Origin: Phenylobacterium sp. J367
GTDB lineage: Bacteria; Pseudomonadota; Alphaproteobacteria; Caulobacterales; Caulobacteraceae
DNA: 64,000 nt
NCBI RefSeq assembly: GCF_024699985.1
Contig: NZ_JAJONA010000001.1
Span: 4,222,501 to 4,286,500, forward strand
Reading direction: 5' to 3'
The notes under the pieces are model-generated. The model was not told the DNA's origin, did no database searches, and saw nothing but the letters and a program-made list of their open reading frames with translations. Positions 38,956 to 48,035 of the stretch are shown piece by piece (the stretch's first letter is position 1; the number at the start of each line of letters is the position of its first letter). Made by a program: the position numbers and the translations under genes.

Positions 38956-40230
38956 ATGAAGGCGTTCTGCCGCGACTGCTTCTGGACCGGGGACGAAGGC
39001 GTGCGCCGCTGCCTGGCCTGCGGCTCGCCGCGGATCGTGGCCCACGCCGAGCTCGACCGGCTTTCCATCGCCCACATGGACTGCGACGCCTTCTACGCCT
39101 CGGTGGAGAAGCGCGACCGCCCCGAGCTGCGCGACCGGCCGGTGATCGTCGGCGGTGGCAAGCGGGGCGTGGTCACCACCTGCTGCTACATCGCCCGCAT
39201 TTCCGGCGTGCGCTCGGCCATGCCGATGTTCAAGGCGCTGAAGCTCTGCCCCGAGGCGGTGATCATCAAGCCGGAGTTCTCCAAGTACCGCCACGAGAGC
39301 GGCCGGATCCTCGGGATGGCGGGCGAGCTGACCCCGCTGATCCAGAACCTCAGCCTCGATGAAGCCTGGCTGGACCTCTCGGGCACGGAGCGGCTGCACA
39401 GCGCGCCGCCGGCGCTGACGCTCGCCCGGCTGCAGGCCCGGATCGAGGCCGAGACGGGGCTGACGGTCTCCATCGGCCTCGCCGCCAACAAGTTCCTGGC
39501 GAAGATCGCGTCGGACCTCGACAAGCCGCGCGGCTTCTCGGTGATCGGGGCCACGGAGGCCGCCGACTTCCTGGCGCCCCGGCCGGTGGGCATCCTGCCC
39601 GGCGTCGGGCCGGCCATGGTGGCCTCGCTGGAGAAGGCCGGCTACCGCACCGTCGGCCACCTGGCGCGGGCCGAGCCGAAGGACCTCGCCGCGCGGTTCG
39701 GCCAGCATGGCCTGCGCCTCTTCGAGCTGGCCCACGGCCGCGACCACCGGGCGGTCAATCCCCGCGAGGAGCGCAAGGGCATCAGCGCCGAGACCACCTT
39801 CAACGAGGACCTGACGAAGCTCGGCGACCTGGAGGACGTCCTGGCGCAGCTCTGCGAGAAGGTCGCCCGCCACGCCCGCAAGGACGGCATCGCCGGCCGG
39901 GTCGTCACCCTGAAGCTGCGGCACGTGGACTTCCGGATCATCACCCGGCGCAAGACCATCGCCGTGCCGACCCAGACGGCGAAGACGCTGTTCGCCGTCG
40001 GGCGCGAGCTCCTGGCCAAAGAAGCGGACGGCACCCCCTATCGCCTGATCGGGATCGGCATGGCCGAGCTCGTGGAGGCCGACGCCGTGGAGGGCGATTT
40101 CTTCGCCGGCGAGGAGCGCCGGGCGCTGGCGTCGGAGAAGACCCTCGACACGCTGCGGGCCCGATTCGGGGCCGATGCGGTCACATCCGGACGGATTTTG
40201 CGTGCAAAGGCGGCGCTCAAGGAGGATTGA
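38956..40230 (+). CDS. dinB: DNA polymerase IV with N-terminal zinc-ribbon-like extension
   Basis: 424-residue Y-family translesion polymerase. Catalytic acidic residues lie in IAHMDCDAFYASVEKRD and SLDEAWLDLSG; the little-finger domain follows with the beta-clamp region near the C-terminus. About 35 extra N-terminal residues carry CRDCFWTGDEGVRRCLACGS, two Cys-x-x-Cys pairs suited to zinc. The ATG at 38956 includes this extension, which reads as genuine coding sequence. Confidence 0.92.
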   Translation: MKAFCRDCFWTGDEGVRRCLACGSPRIVAHAELDRLSIAHMDCDAFYASVEKRDRPELRDRPVIVGGGKRGVVTTCCYIARISGVRSAMPMFKALKLCPEAVIIKPEFSKYRHESGRILGMAGELTPLIQNLSLDEAWLDLSGTERLHSAPPALTLARLQARIEAETGLTVSIGLAANKFLAKIASDLDKPRGFSVIGATEAADFLAPRPVGILPGVGPAMVASLEKAGYRTVGHLARAEPKDLAARFGQHGLRLFELAHGRDHRAVNPREERKGISAETTFNEDLTKLGDLEDVLAQLCEKVARHARKDGIAGRVVTLKLRHVDFRIITRRKTIAVPTQTAKTLFAVGRELLAKEADGTPYRLIGIGMAELVEADAVEGDFFAGEERRALASEKTLDTLRARFGADAVTSGRILRAKAALKED

Positions 40231-40377
40231 TGAACGCGCGTGCAGCGCCAGCTGCGCTGGTGGGCATCATCGGAGGCGCCTGTCCTGAGCGTGACAATTC
40301 GACCCTAGCAAATGGCAAAACTTTCCATATCTAATCCTGAGCAGGCGGGGCGCAGGCTTCGCCAGGAGATCCGTTCG

Positions 40378-40707
40378 ATGAGCGAACGCAAACAAGGTGA
40401 CTCGGGCGCCGGCGTTCGATCGGCGGTGATCACGCAAACAAAGCCCAAGACGCAGAAACCCGCCATGTACCGGGTTTTACTGCTGAACGACGACTACACC
40501 CCGATGGAGTTCGTCGTTTATGTTCTTGAGCAGTACTTCAATAAGTCGCGCGAAGACGCGACTCGGATCATGCTGCACGTACACCAGCACGGTGTCGGGG
40601 TCTGCGGCGTGTTCACCTACGAAGTGGCGGAAACAAAAGTGGCCCAGGTCGTTGATACGGCACGTCGGCACCAGCATCCGCTGCAGTGCACAATGGAAAA
40701 GGATTAG
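40378..40707 (+). CDS. clpS: ATP-dependent Clp protease adaptor ClpS
   Basis: About 109 residues from ATG 40378, which follows CAGGAGATC. An upstream in-frame ATG at 40312 is possible but the added residues look unlike the family. It delivers N-degron substrates to ClpAP. Binding-pocket and ClpA-contact segments are YRVLLLNDDYTPMEFVVYVL, MLHVHQHGVGVCGV and YEVAETKVAQV. clpA begins 6 bases downstream. Confidence 0.94.
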   Translation: MSERKQGDSGAGVRSAVITQTKPKTQKPAMYRVLLLNDDYTPMEFVVYVLEQYFNKSREDATRIMLHVHQHGVGVCGVFTYEVAETKVAQVVDTARRHQHPLQCTMEKD

Positions 40708-40713
40708 AGGCTC

Positions 40714-43035
40714 TTGCCTTCATTTTCGCGTCAGCTCGAAGAGTCCCTTCATCGCGCGGTCGCCTACGCCAACCAGCGCAAGCATGAGTACGCCACTCTG
40801 GAGCACCTGCTCCTCTCGCTGGTGGACGACGAGGACGCGGCCGCCGTCATGCGCGCCTGCGACGTCGATCTCGGCGCCCTGCGCACCACCCTGACAAACT
40901 ACGTCGACAACGAGCTCCGCTCGCTGGTCGTCGACGACGGCGAGGACGCCAAGCCCACAGCGGGCTTCCAGCGCGTGATCCAGCGCGCGGTGATCCACGT
41001 CCAGTCGTCCGGCCGGGAAGAAGTGTCCGGCGCCAATGTGCTGGTCGCCATCTTCTCCGAGCGCGAGAGCCATGCCGCCTACTTCCTGCAGGAGCAGGAC
41101 ATGACGCGGTACGACGCGGTGAACTACATCGCCCACGGCATCGCCAAGAAGGCCGGCTCGTCCGAGGCCAAGCCCGTCAAGGGCGCCGAGGAAGAGGACA
41201 AGCCCACCGTCAAGACCGGCGGCGAGGCGCTCGAGGCCTACTGCGTCAACCTCAATGAGAAGGCCAAGCAGGGGAAGGTCGACCCGCTGATCGGCCGCAT
41301 GGCCGAGGTGGAACGCGCCATCCAGGTGCTGTGCCGCCGGACCAAGAACAACCCGCTGCTGGTCGGCGACCCGGGCGTCGGCAAGACCGCCATCGCCGAG
41401 GGCCTGGCCCGCAAGATCATCAACAAGCAGGTCCCCGACGTGCTCGCGGGCTCGACCATCTTCTCGCTCGACATGGGCGCGCTGCTGGCCGGCACCCGCT
41501 ACCGCGGCGACTTCGAAGAGCGCGTGAAGCAGGTCGTCAAGGAGCTGGAGAACCACCCCGACGCGATCCTGTTCATCGACGAGATCCACACGGTGATCGG
41601 CGCCGGCGCGACGAGCGGCGGGGCCATGGACGCCTCGAACCTGCTGAAGCCGGCCCTGGCGTCGGGCACGCTCCGCTGCATGGGCTCCACGACCTACAAG
41701 GAGTTCCGCCAGCACTTCGAGAAGGACCGGGCCCTCGTCCGGCGCTTCCAGAAGATCGACGTGAACGAGCCCACGATCGACGACACGATCAAGATCCTGA
41801 AAGGCCTCAAGGTCTACTACGAGGACTTCCACAAGCTGAAGTACACCAACGACGCCATTAAGGCGGCGGTGGAGCTGTCGGCCAAGTACATCACCGACCG
41901 GAAACTGCCCGACAAGGCGATCGACATCATCGACGAGGCCGGCGCCTCGCAGATGCTGCTCTCGGAGGGCAAGCGGAAGAAGGTGATCGGGCTCAAGGAG
42001 ATCGAAGGCGTCGTCGCCAAGATCGCCCGCATCCCGCCGAAGTCGGTCTCGAAGTCGGACACCGAGGCGCTGAAGCAGCTGGAAAGCGACCTGAAGCGCG
42101 CGGTCTACGGCCAGGACGAGGCCATCGACAGCCTGTCGTCGGCCATGAAGATGGCCCGCGCCGGCCTGCGCGACGCCAACAAGCCGATCGGCTGCTACCT
42201 GTTCACCGGCCCGACCGGCACCGGCAAGACCGAGACGGCGCGCCAACTGGCCGCCACGCTCGGGATCGAGCTGCTGCGGTTCGACATGTCGGAGTACATG
42301 GAGCGTCACACGGTGAGCCGCCTGATCGGCGCGCCTCCCGGCTATGTGGGCTTCGACCAGGGCGGCCTGCTGACCGACGCGGTCGACCAGCACCCGCACT
42401 CGATCGTGCTGCTGGACGAAATCGAGAAGGCTCACCCGGACGTCTACAACATCCTCCTGCAGGTCATGGACCACGGTCAGCTGACCGACTCCAACGGCAA
42501 GAAGATCGACTTCCGGAACGTCGTGCTGATCATGACGACCAACGCCGGCGCGTCCGACGCCCAGCGCAATTCCATCGGGTTCGGCCGCGGCAAGGCCGAG
42601 GACGAGGTGGACGAGGCGCTGAAGCGGCTGTTCACGCCGGAGTTCCGCAACCGCCTGGACGCCATCGTGCACTTCCACGCGCTCACCCCGGAGATCATCC
42701 GGCAAGTGGTGCAGAAGTTCATCATGCAGCTCGAGGCCCAGCTCGCGGACCGCCATGTCACCATCGAGACGGACGACGAGGCGGCGGACTGGCTGGCTAA
42801 GAACGGCTTCGACGAGCTCTACGGCGCCCGCCCCCTGGGCCGGGTCATCCAGGAGCACATCAAGAAGCCGCTGGCCGACGAGATCCTGTTCGGCCGGCTG
42901 GTGAAGGGCGGCCACGTCCGCGTGATCCTGAAGGACGGCAAGCTCGGCTTCGAGATCGAGGGCGATGCGCGCGAGCGCGGCGCTCCGGTGATCGAGAGCC
43001 CGGCCGAGGATGCGACGCCGGCCCTCACCGACTAA
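40714..43035 (+). CDS. clpA: ATP-dependent Clp protease ATPase subunit ClpA
   Basis: 773 residues, TTG start placed directly after clpS and giving the standard N-terminus. N-domain repeats come first, then AAA-1 with Walker A GDPGVGKT and Walker B ILFIDEIHT, and AAA-2 with GPTGTGKT and IVLLDEIEKAHPDV. The ClpP-docking IGF loop lies in RNSIGFGRGK. Unfolds substrates for ClpP. Confidence 0.97.
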   Translation: MPSFSRQLEESLHRAVAYANQRKHEYATLEHLLLSLVDDEDAAAVMRACDVDLGALRTTLTNYVDNELRSLVVDDGEDAKPTAGFQRVIQRAVIHVQSSGREEVSGANVLVAIFSERESHAAYFLQEQDMTRYDAVNYIAHGIAKKAGSSEAKPVKGAEEEDKPTVKTGGEALEAYCVNLNEKAKQGKVDPLIGRMAEVERAIQVLCRRTKNNPLLVGDPGVGKTAIAEGLARKIINKQVPDVLAGSTIFSLDMGALLAGTRYRGDFEERVKQVVKELENHPDAILFIDEIHTVIGAGATSGGAMDASNLLKPALASGTLRCMGSTTYKEFRQHFEKDRALVRRFQKIDVNEPTIDDTIKILKGLKVYYEDFHKLKYTNDAIKAAVELSAKYITDRKLPDKAIDIIDEAGASQMLLSEGKRKKVIGLKEIEGVVAKIARIPPKSVSKSDTEALKQLESDLKRAVYGQDEAIDSLSSAMKMARAGLRDANKPIGCYLFTGPTGTGKTETARQLAATLGIELLRFDMSEYMERHTVSRLIGAPPGYVGFDQGGLLTDAVDQHPHSIVLLDEIEKAHPDVYNILLQVMDHGQLTDSNGKKIDFRNVVLIMTTNAGASDAQRNSIGFGRGKAEDEVDEALKRLFTPEFRNRLDAIVHFHALTPEIIRQVVQKFIMQLEAQLADRHVTIETDDEAADWLAKNGFDELYGARPLGRVIQEHIKKPLADEILFGRLVKGGHVRVILKDGKLGFEIEGDARERGAPVIESPAEDATPALTD

Positions 43036-43062
43036 GGCGTCCCGCCTTTCGAGACGCCAGAG

Positions 43063-43090
43063 AGCCCCGGGCGCGAGCCCGGGGCTTTTT
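43063..43090 (+). terminator. Rho-independent terminator after clpA
   Basis: AGCCCCGGGC / GCCCGGGGCT stem with GCGA loop and a run of five T, 27 bases past the clpA stop. Confidence 0.88.
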
Positions 43091-43091
43091 G

Positions 43092-44021
43092 CTAGCCCTC
43101 GGAGATGTGCAGCGGCTTGAAGACGCGCTTGAGGATCGCCGCCAGCAGCGGCGTCTTGCCGGGATAGACCGCGCGGCCCGCCTTGCGCGGCCACTCCCAG
43201 CCGCCGGTGGCGACATTGGCCGGCATCCGCAGCGAGAGCCGCCCGCCCTCCACGTCCGAGGTCATCGGCGTGTAGTAGAGGCAGTTCTCGAAGTACCAGT
43301 GGACGACCAGCGAGCGGCGGGTGGAGGCCGGGTCGGTCACCGGCGCGCCGCCGTGCGCCAGATTGGCGGCCCACACGAAGGCCCAGCCCTTCTTCACCAG
43401 GGCGCGTTCGTCGGGCAGGCCCGCCGCCGCCAGCCGCTCGGCGAAGCCGTGCACGAAGCGGCTGGCGTATTGCTCGGGCGACGGCCGCGGATCGTTCACG
43501 CCCGCATCGCGCATGGTCATCACCGGCAACCGGTGTGACCCGGGCAGATAGACCAGGGGCCCCGCTTCCGGCTGGACGTCCTCCAGCGCGATCCAGACCC
43601 CGCACATGAAGCGCTCGGGCACGCTGTGGAAATGGATCGAATCGGGGTGCAGGCCCTGCTGGCTGCCCCTCAGGAAATTCAGCGTCTGGAACGGGAAGGC
43701 CTTGCGGCCATAGGCGGCCTCGAGCATTCGGGCGACCTTCGGCGAGGCGGCCAGCCGCCGGACCGCCTTCGACCGCAGCCAGGCGTCCTGGATCCGGTTG
43801 GCCCCCGGATGACGGGCGAACAGGCGGTCGGTGTCGGCCACGGCGAGGTCGCAGAGCGCCCTCGCCTCGTCGCCCAGGTCGATCAGGGCGTAGCCGTTCT
43901 GCGCCAGCGAGCGGCAGAAGGCCTCGGTCTCGGCATCGAGGCCGGCCTTTGCGAGATGGGCTTCGAGGTCCTCGCCTTCGACGAACGGCACCTCGGGACG
44001 CAACGCGGTACTCGGACTCAT
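43092..44021 (-). CDS. Phytanoyl-CoA dioxygenase (PhyH) family protein
   Basis: 309 residues. Fe(II)/2-oxoglutarate oxygenase signatures: the HxD pair in GLHPDSIHFHS, distal His in NLAHGGAPV and the 2-oxoglutarate Arg in TRRSLVVHWYFE. The substrate is unknown; many bacterial relatives hydroxylate lipids or secondary metabolites. It begins 6 bases after the HIT gene, so the two are cotranscribed. Confidence 0.85.
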   Translation of the reverse strand: MSPSTALRPEVPFVEGEDLEAHLAKAGLDAETEAFCRSLAQNGYALIDLGDEARALCDLAVADTDRLFARHPGANRIQDAWLRSKAVRRLAASPKVARMLEAAYGRKAFPFQTLNFLRGSQQGLHPDSIHFHSVPERFMCGVWIALEDVQPEAGPLVYLPGSHRLPVMTMRDAGVNDPRPSPEQYASRFVHGFAERLAAAGLPDERALVKKGWAFVWAANLAHGGAPVTDPASTRRSLVVHWYFENCLYYTPMTSDVEGGRLSLRMPANVATGGWEWPRKAGRAVYPGKTPLLAAILKRVFKPLHISEG

Positions 44022-44027
44022 GCGGGC

Positions 44028-44465
44028 TCAGGCGATCTTGGCGGCGATCTGTTGGGCCAGAGCCTTCAACTCGTCCGGGTCGGCCATGCCGCCCTCGGCG
44101 TGGCGGCCCATGGCCACGCCTTCCCAGCGCGGGATGATGTGGAAGTGCAGATGGTAGATCGTCTGGCCCGCGGGCGCGCCGTTGAACTGGGTGACGACGA
44201 TGCCGTCGGGGTTCAGCGCGGCGCGGACCGCCTTGGCCACCCGCTGGACGCCCTGGATCAGGCCCGCGAGCACCTGCGGCTCCTCCTCCAGGAGGTTGCG
44301 GGCGTGGGAATGTTTCGGAATCACCAGGGTATGGCCCTTGGCCTGCGGGAAGACGTCCATGAAGGCGAGCACATGGTCGTCCTCGAAGACCTTGGCCGCG
44401 GGCATCTCGCCGCGCAGGATCTTCGCGAAGATGTTGCCGTCGTCGTAGGTCCCGTCCAGGCTCAT
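44028..44465 (-). CDS. HIT-family nucleotide hydrolase/transferase
   Basis: 145 residues. It starts MSLDGTYDDGNIFAKILRGE and carries the histidine triad HLHFHIIPRW near residue 98. HinT-type proteins hydrolyse nucleoside phosphoramidates. ATG 44465 is chosen as the family N-terminus. Confidence 0.92.
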   Translation of the reverse strand: MSLDGTYDDGNIFAKILRGEMPAAKVFEDDHVLAFMDVFPQAKGHTLVIPKHSHARNLLEEEPQVLAGLIQGVQRVAKAVRAALNPDGIVVTQFNGAPAGQTIYHLHFHIIPRWEGVAMGRHAEGGMADPDELKALAQQIAAKIA

Positions 44466-44520
44466 CCGGCGCTCCTCAAACTCAAGGGGCCACGGGTAGC
44501 AAATCGCCTCGGAGTGGGAA

Positions 44521-45099
44521 ATGTCGGACCAGCCTGCGAGCATGACAACGCGCCAGGAGAAGTGGTTCGCCTCCATCCTCGAGAGCATGGAGCGCGAGAC
44601 CGGCAAGACCCTGGAGGAGTGGGTCGCCATCGCCCGCACCTGCCCGGAAACCAGGCCCGGCGCGCGCAAGGCCTGGTTCAAGGCGCATCACGGCATCGGG
44701 ACGAACCGGGCGAGCATCATCCTGGGCAAGGCGTTTCCGGAGACGGCCCACTGGGCCGAGCCCGACAACCTTCGCGACGCGCTCTGGGCCGACCCGGCGT
44801 CACGGGCGATCCTGGAGGCGGTGGAGGCGGCCGTCGCCGGGCTGCCCGACCTCGTCACGGCCCAGCGGAAGGGCTTCACCGCCTTCTCAAGGGAGTTCCA
44901 GTTCGCCTCGGTGCGGCCGACCAAGGCCGGCGGCGCACGCCTGGGCCTGGCCGTGGAACCGGACGCCGATCCGAGGCTGCAGCCGCCGAAGAACGAGGGC
45001 TGGAGCGAACGACTGAAATCCGTCCTGCCGCTCGCCTCGCCCGCGGACGTGGACGAGGACGTGAAGGCGCTGCTTCAGCAGGCCTGGGCGCGGTCCTAA
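44521..45099 (+). CDS. DUF4287 / DUF5655 domain protein
   Basis: 192 residues. The N-terminal half (LESMERETGKTLEEWVAIAR, ARKAWFKAHHGIGTNRASII) matches DUF4287; the C-terminal half (RKGFTAFSREFQFASVRPTK) matches DUF5655. Both are widespread domains without an assigned activity. It overlaps the 3' end of the converging acyltransferase gene by 4 bases. Confidence 0.85.
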   Translation: MSDQPASMTTRQEKWFASILESMERETGKTLEEWVAIARTCPETRPGARKAWFKAHHGIGTNRASIILGKAFPETAHWAEPDNLRDALWADPASRAILEAVEAAVAGLPDLVTAQRKGFTAFSREFQFASVRPTKAGGARLGLAVEPDADPRLQPPKNEGWSERLKSVLPLASPADVDEDVKALLQQAWARS

Positions 45100-46256
45100 C
45101 CCTCGCGGAACGGCGAATAGGCCTCGGCGAGCCACTCCATCTCCTGCTCCACGCCCTCGCGTTCCTGGGCGAGGAAGCGTTCGACGGGCTCGCGCAGGCG
45201 GGGATCGGCGATCCAGTGGGCCGAATAGACCGGCGTCGGCAGGTAGCCGCGGGCGATCTTGTGCTGGCCCTGCGCCCCCGCCTCCACCCGCGCCAGGCCC
45301 CGGCCGATCGCCCATTCGATGGCCCGGTAGTAGCAGAGCTCGAAGTGCAGGAAGGGCACGTCCTCGACGCAGCCCCAGTTGCGGCCGTAGAGGCAGTCGT
45401 CGCCGATCAGGTTGAGCGCGCCGGCGATCCAGCGCCCGTCACGCCGGGCCATCACCAGGAGGACGCGGTCGGCCATGCGCTCGCCCAGCAGCGAGAAGAA
45501 GCCGCGCGTGAGGTAGGGCCGGCCCCACTTCCGCGAGCCGGTGTCCATGTAGAAGCCGAAGAAGGCGTCCCAGTGGTCCTCGGTGATCTCCGCGCCGGTG
45601 AGGCAGAGGATCTCCAGCCCGGCCTGGGCGTCGCGGCGTTCGCGCCGGATGGTCTTGCGGCGGCCCGAGGAGAGCGCGGCCAGGAAGTCCTCGAAGTCGC
45701 GGTAGCCGGCGTTGAGCCAGTGATACTGCTGGCCTTCCCGCAGCGCGAGGCCCTGGGCGCCCATCCAGCGCCACGCCTCGGCGTCGGGGAAGTTCACGTG
45801 CAGGGAGGAAATCTCGTAGCGCTCGCACAGCGCCAGGGCGCCGCCCAGCAAGAGCGCCCGGCCCTCCTCCGGCTCGATGTCGGGCCGGACCAGCAGCCGG
45901 GGGCCGGTGGCGGGCGTGAACGGCGCGGCCGAGAGCAGCTTTGGATAATACCGCCCGCCCGCCCGCTCGTAGGCGTCGGCCCAGGCGTGGTCGAAGATGT
46001 ATTCCCCCTGGCTGTGGGACTTCAGGTAGAGCGGCATGACCGCGGCCACCGCGCCAGCCTCGTCCTCGACCACCAGGTGGTGCGGGCCCCAGCCGGTCTT
46101 CTCGACCGCGCAGTTCGCCTCCTCCGCGGCATTGAGGAAGTCGAAGCGGATGAAGGGGTTGCCGGCGTAGGCGGGATTGTCGGCGCAGGCGTCCCAGCCG
46201 TCGCGGCCCACCTCGGCGATGCGGCGGCAGACCTTCACCGCCGGCTTCAACGTCAC
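45096..46256 (-). CDS. GNAT/FemAB-like N-acyltransferase (COG3146, DUF482)
   Basis: 386 residues from GTG 46256. It matches the large GNAT-fold family annotated as peptidoglycan biosynthesis/recognition. Visible stretches are NPFIRFDFLNAAEEAN, HAWADAYERAGGRYYPKL and the acyl-CoA region ARVEAGAQGQHKIARGYLPT. The GTG overlaps the GDPD stop as GTGA, so the two are coupled. Precise substrate unknown. Confidence 0.85.
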   Translation of the reverse strand: MTLKPAVKVCRRIAEVGRDGWDACADNPAYAGNPFIRFDFLNAAEEANCAVEKTGWGPHHLVVEDEAGAVAAVMPLYLKSHSQGEYIFDHAWADAYERAGGRYYPKLLSAAPFTPATGPRLLVRPDIEPEEGRALLLGGALALCERYEISSLHVNFPDAEAWRWMGAQGLALREGQQYHWLNAGYRDFEDFLAALSSGRRKTIRRERRDAQAGLEILCLTGAEITEDHWDAFFGFYMDTGSRKWGRPYLTRGFFSLLGERMADRVLLVMARRDGRWIAGALNLIGDDCLYGRNWGCVEDVPFLHFELCYYRAIEWAIGRGLARVEAGAQGQHKIARGYLPTPVYSAHWIADPRLREPVERFLAQEREGVEQEMEWLAEAYSPFREG

Positions 46257-46999
46257 GCCCGGAAGCCCTCGAAGATCAGGTTGTCGCATCCGTCCTTGAT
46301 GGCGTCCCACTGCCCGGGGTCGCGGACCGTCCAGGCGACCACCGGCATCCCCTGCGCGCGGTGCTTCGCAGCCGCTTCGGACGGCAGCATGTCGAGGCCG
46401 AGCGCCAGGAAGTGCGGCCGGGCGATGGCCACGTGCTCGAGGTTCGACCAGGCCCGCCGCTGCTCGTCGGAGAGGTGCGGAGCCTTGCGGTAGGCGTAGC
46501 TGTCGAGGCCGCGGAGCACGCCCGGGAAGCGCTCGGCGAACCAGGCGTGGCTGTAGGGGTTGAAGCCGATGACGCAGACCGGGCCCGGGTGGTCGACGAG
46601 AATCTCGTGGACCCGCTGCTCCAGGGGGCCCACGCGGCCGGGCGGGGTCTTCAGTTCGACATGCACCATGGCCTTCCGGCCGACGAGGCGCAGGGCCTCG
46701 GCGAGCGTCGGGATCGGCTCGTCCGTCCCGGCGAGGCGCAGTCCGGCGAGTTCGGTGGTGGTCCGCTCGGTGAGCCGGCCCTCGGCGCCGGTCATCCGCT
46801 TCAGGTCCTCGTCGTGGAAGACCATGGCCTCGCCGTCGGCCGAGAGCTGGACGTCGAGCTCGATACCGTAGCCGGCGGCGCAGGCCGCCTTGAAGGCGCC
46901 CAGCGAGTTCTCCGGCGGGCCATCGGGGGTCCACAGCCCGCGATGCGCGATCGGCGGGTGGAAGAGGAGGTCCCAGGCCTCGCCGAAGCGGTTCTTCAC
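46253..46999 (-). CDS. Glycerophosphodiester phosphodiesterase
   Basis: 248 residues, GTG start overlapping the RidA stop. It hydrolyses glycerophosphodiesters to glycerol-3-phosphate and an alcohol. The GDPD motif IAHRGLWTPDGPPENSLGAF and catalytic/metal residues IELDVQLSADGEAMVFHDED are intact, followed by VHVELKTP. No signal peptide, so cytoplasmic. Middle gene of a three-gene overlapping operon. Confidence 0.92.
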   Translation of the reverse strand: MKNRFGEAWDLLFHPPIAHRGLWTPDGPPENSLGAFKAACAAGYGIELDVQLSADGEAMVFHDEDLKRMTGAEGRLTERTTTELAGLRLAGTDEPIPTLAEALRLVGRKAMVHVELKTPPGRVGPLEQRVHEILVDHPGPVCVIGFNPYSHAWFAERFPGVLRGLDSYAYRKAPHLSDEQRRAWSNLEHVAIARPHFLALGLDMLPSEAAAKHRAQGMPVVAWTVRDPGQWDAIKDGCDNLIFEGFRA

Positions 47000-47457
47000 G
47001 AGACCTGCACCACCGCATCGACCTCCACGGCGAAATTCAGCGGCAGGCGATAGACGCCCACGGCCGAGCGCGCGTGGCGGCCGGCGTCGCCGAAGGCCTC
47101 CACCATGAGGTCGGAGCAGCCGTTGACCACCTGCGGGATGTCGAAGAAGCCCGGCCCCGCCTGGACGAAGCCGCCGAGCTTGACCACGCGGACCACGCGA
47201 TCGAGGTCGCCATCGCAGGCCGCCCGCATCTGGGCCAGCAGGTTGACGCCGCACAGACGCGCCGCGGCGCGGGCCGTCTCGGCGTCGACGTCCTCGCCGA
47301 CCACGCCGCGGATCCCGCCGCCGGCGTCGACCGACACCTGGCCGGAGATGTGCAGCAGGTCGCCGGCGCGCACGAAGGGCACATAGTTGGCGACAGGGGG
47401 ATTGGGCTTCGGCAGGGTGATGCCGAGCGCAGCGAGACGATCTTCGACCTGGGACAT
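46996..47457 (-). CDS. RidA-family protein
   Basis: 153 residues. YjgF/YER057c/UK114 fold: LLHISGQVSVDAGG, LCGVNLLAQMRAACDGDLDR and a C-terminal PLNFAVEVDAVVQ. Length and pattern fit the longer subgroup whose members may not all have imine deaminase activity; the key Arg of RidA is not obvious. First gene of the RidA-GDPD-acyltransferase operon. Confidence 0.85.
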   Translation of the reverse strand: MSQVEDRLAALGITLPKPNPPVANYVPFVRAGDLLHISGQVSVDAGGGIRGVVGEDVDAETARAAARLCGVNLLAQMRAACDGDLDRVVRVVKLGGFVQAGPGFFDIPQVVNGCSDLMVEAFGDAGRHARSAVGVYRLPLNFAVEVDAVVQVS

Positions 47458-47489
47458 AGCCGCAGGTCTACCGCCCTCCCCCATACGAG

Positions 47490-47518
47490 AAAAGGCCCGG
47501 ACCGAGGTCCGGGCCTTC
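47490..47518 (-). terminator. Terminator downstream of the phasin gene
   Basis: AAGGCCCGGACC / GGTCCGGGCCTT stem-loop. On the minus strand it is followed by TTTTCTC. It lies 42 bases past the phasin stop and ahead of the RidA operon. Confidence 0.85.
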
Positions 47519-47559
47519 CCGTTTCCGGAAGCCAGGGAGGAGAAGCCTCCGGAACGGAC

Positions 47560-47994
47560 TTAGCGGGCGGCCTGCAGGCGCTCGACCATGGCGGTCACGC
47601 GCTCGTTGAGCGGCTTCATGGAGTCCTTCACCGAGCCGGACACGGTCTCGGACATCTGGCCGACCTGGGCCATGTAGGTCTCCAGGGCACCCTTGGCGAA
47701 GGCGGTCTGCAGCTCGATCACTTCCTGCACGCTCTTGGCCGAGGCCAGCGACTTGGCGGCGGCGACCTGGCTGTCGAACGCGGTCTTCGAGAAGGCCATC
47801 GCCTGGGCGCCCAGGGCTTCCGCGCCCTTGGTGGCGGCGGTCACCGAGGCCACGACGGCTTCGAGGTTCTTCTTGGAGTGGCTGTTGGCTTCGTTCAGCG
47901 CGGCCAGGGTCTTCTCAACGCCGTCCTTGAAGGCGACGTTGGAGGCGGCGGTGAATTGATCGACGGTGGACTTCACGGTTTCGGCGGCAGCCAT
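47560..47994 (-). CDS. Phasin (PHB granule-associated protein)
   Basis: 144 residues, Ala/Lys-rich and almost wholly helical, with the Phasin_2 pattern: STVDQFTAASNVAFKDGVEK, SHSKKNLEAVVASVTAATKG and VQEVIELQTAFAKGALETYM. It coats polyhydroxybutyrate granules. It is monocistronic with its own terminator, and the upstream region carries TGCA-type palindromes like those bound by PhaR. Confidence 0.93.
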   Translation of the reverse strand: MAAAETVKSTVDQFTAASNVAFKDGVEKTLAALNEANSHSKKNLEAVVASVTAATKGAEALGAQAMAFSKTAFDSQVAAAKSLASAKSVQEVIELQTAFAKGALETYMAQVGQMSETVSGSVKDSMKPLNERVTAMVERLQAAR

Positions 47995-48035
47995 CGGAGA
48001 TACTCCTGACAGGGCGTTGGGCGAACGCGGCGGTA

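Noticed and set aside
40230..40333. Short ORF overlapping the dinB stop, ahead of clpS
   Set aside because: About 34 codons, no ribosome site beyond the overlapping stop, and no protein-like pattern.
45096..46999. GDPD-acyltransferase fusion
   Set aside because: The long minus-strand frame through both is an artefact of high GC. The GDPD motifs are in another frame, and a GTGA overlap defines two genes.
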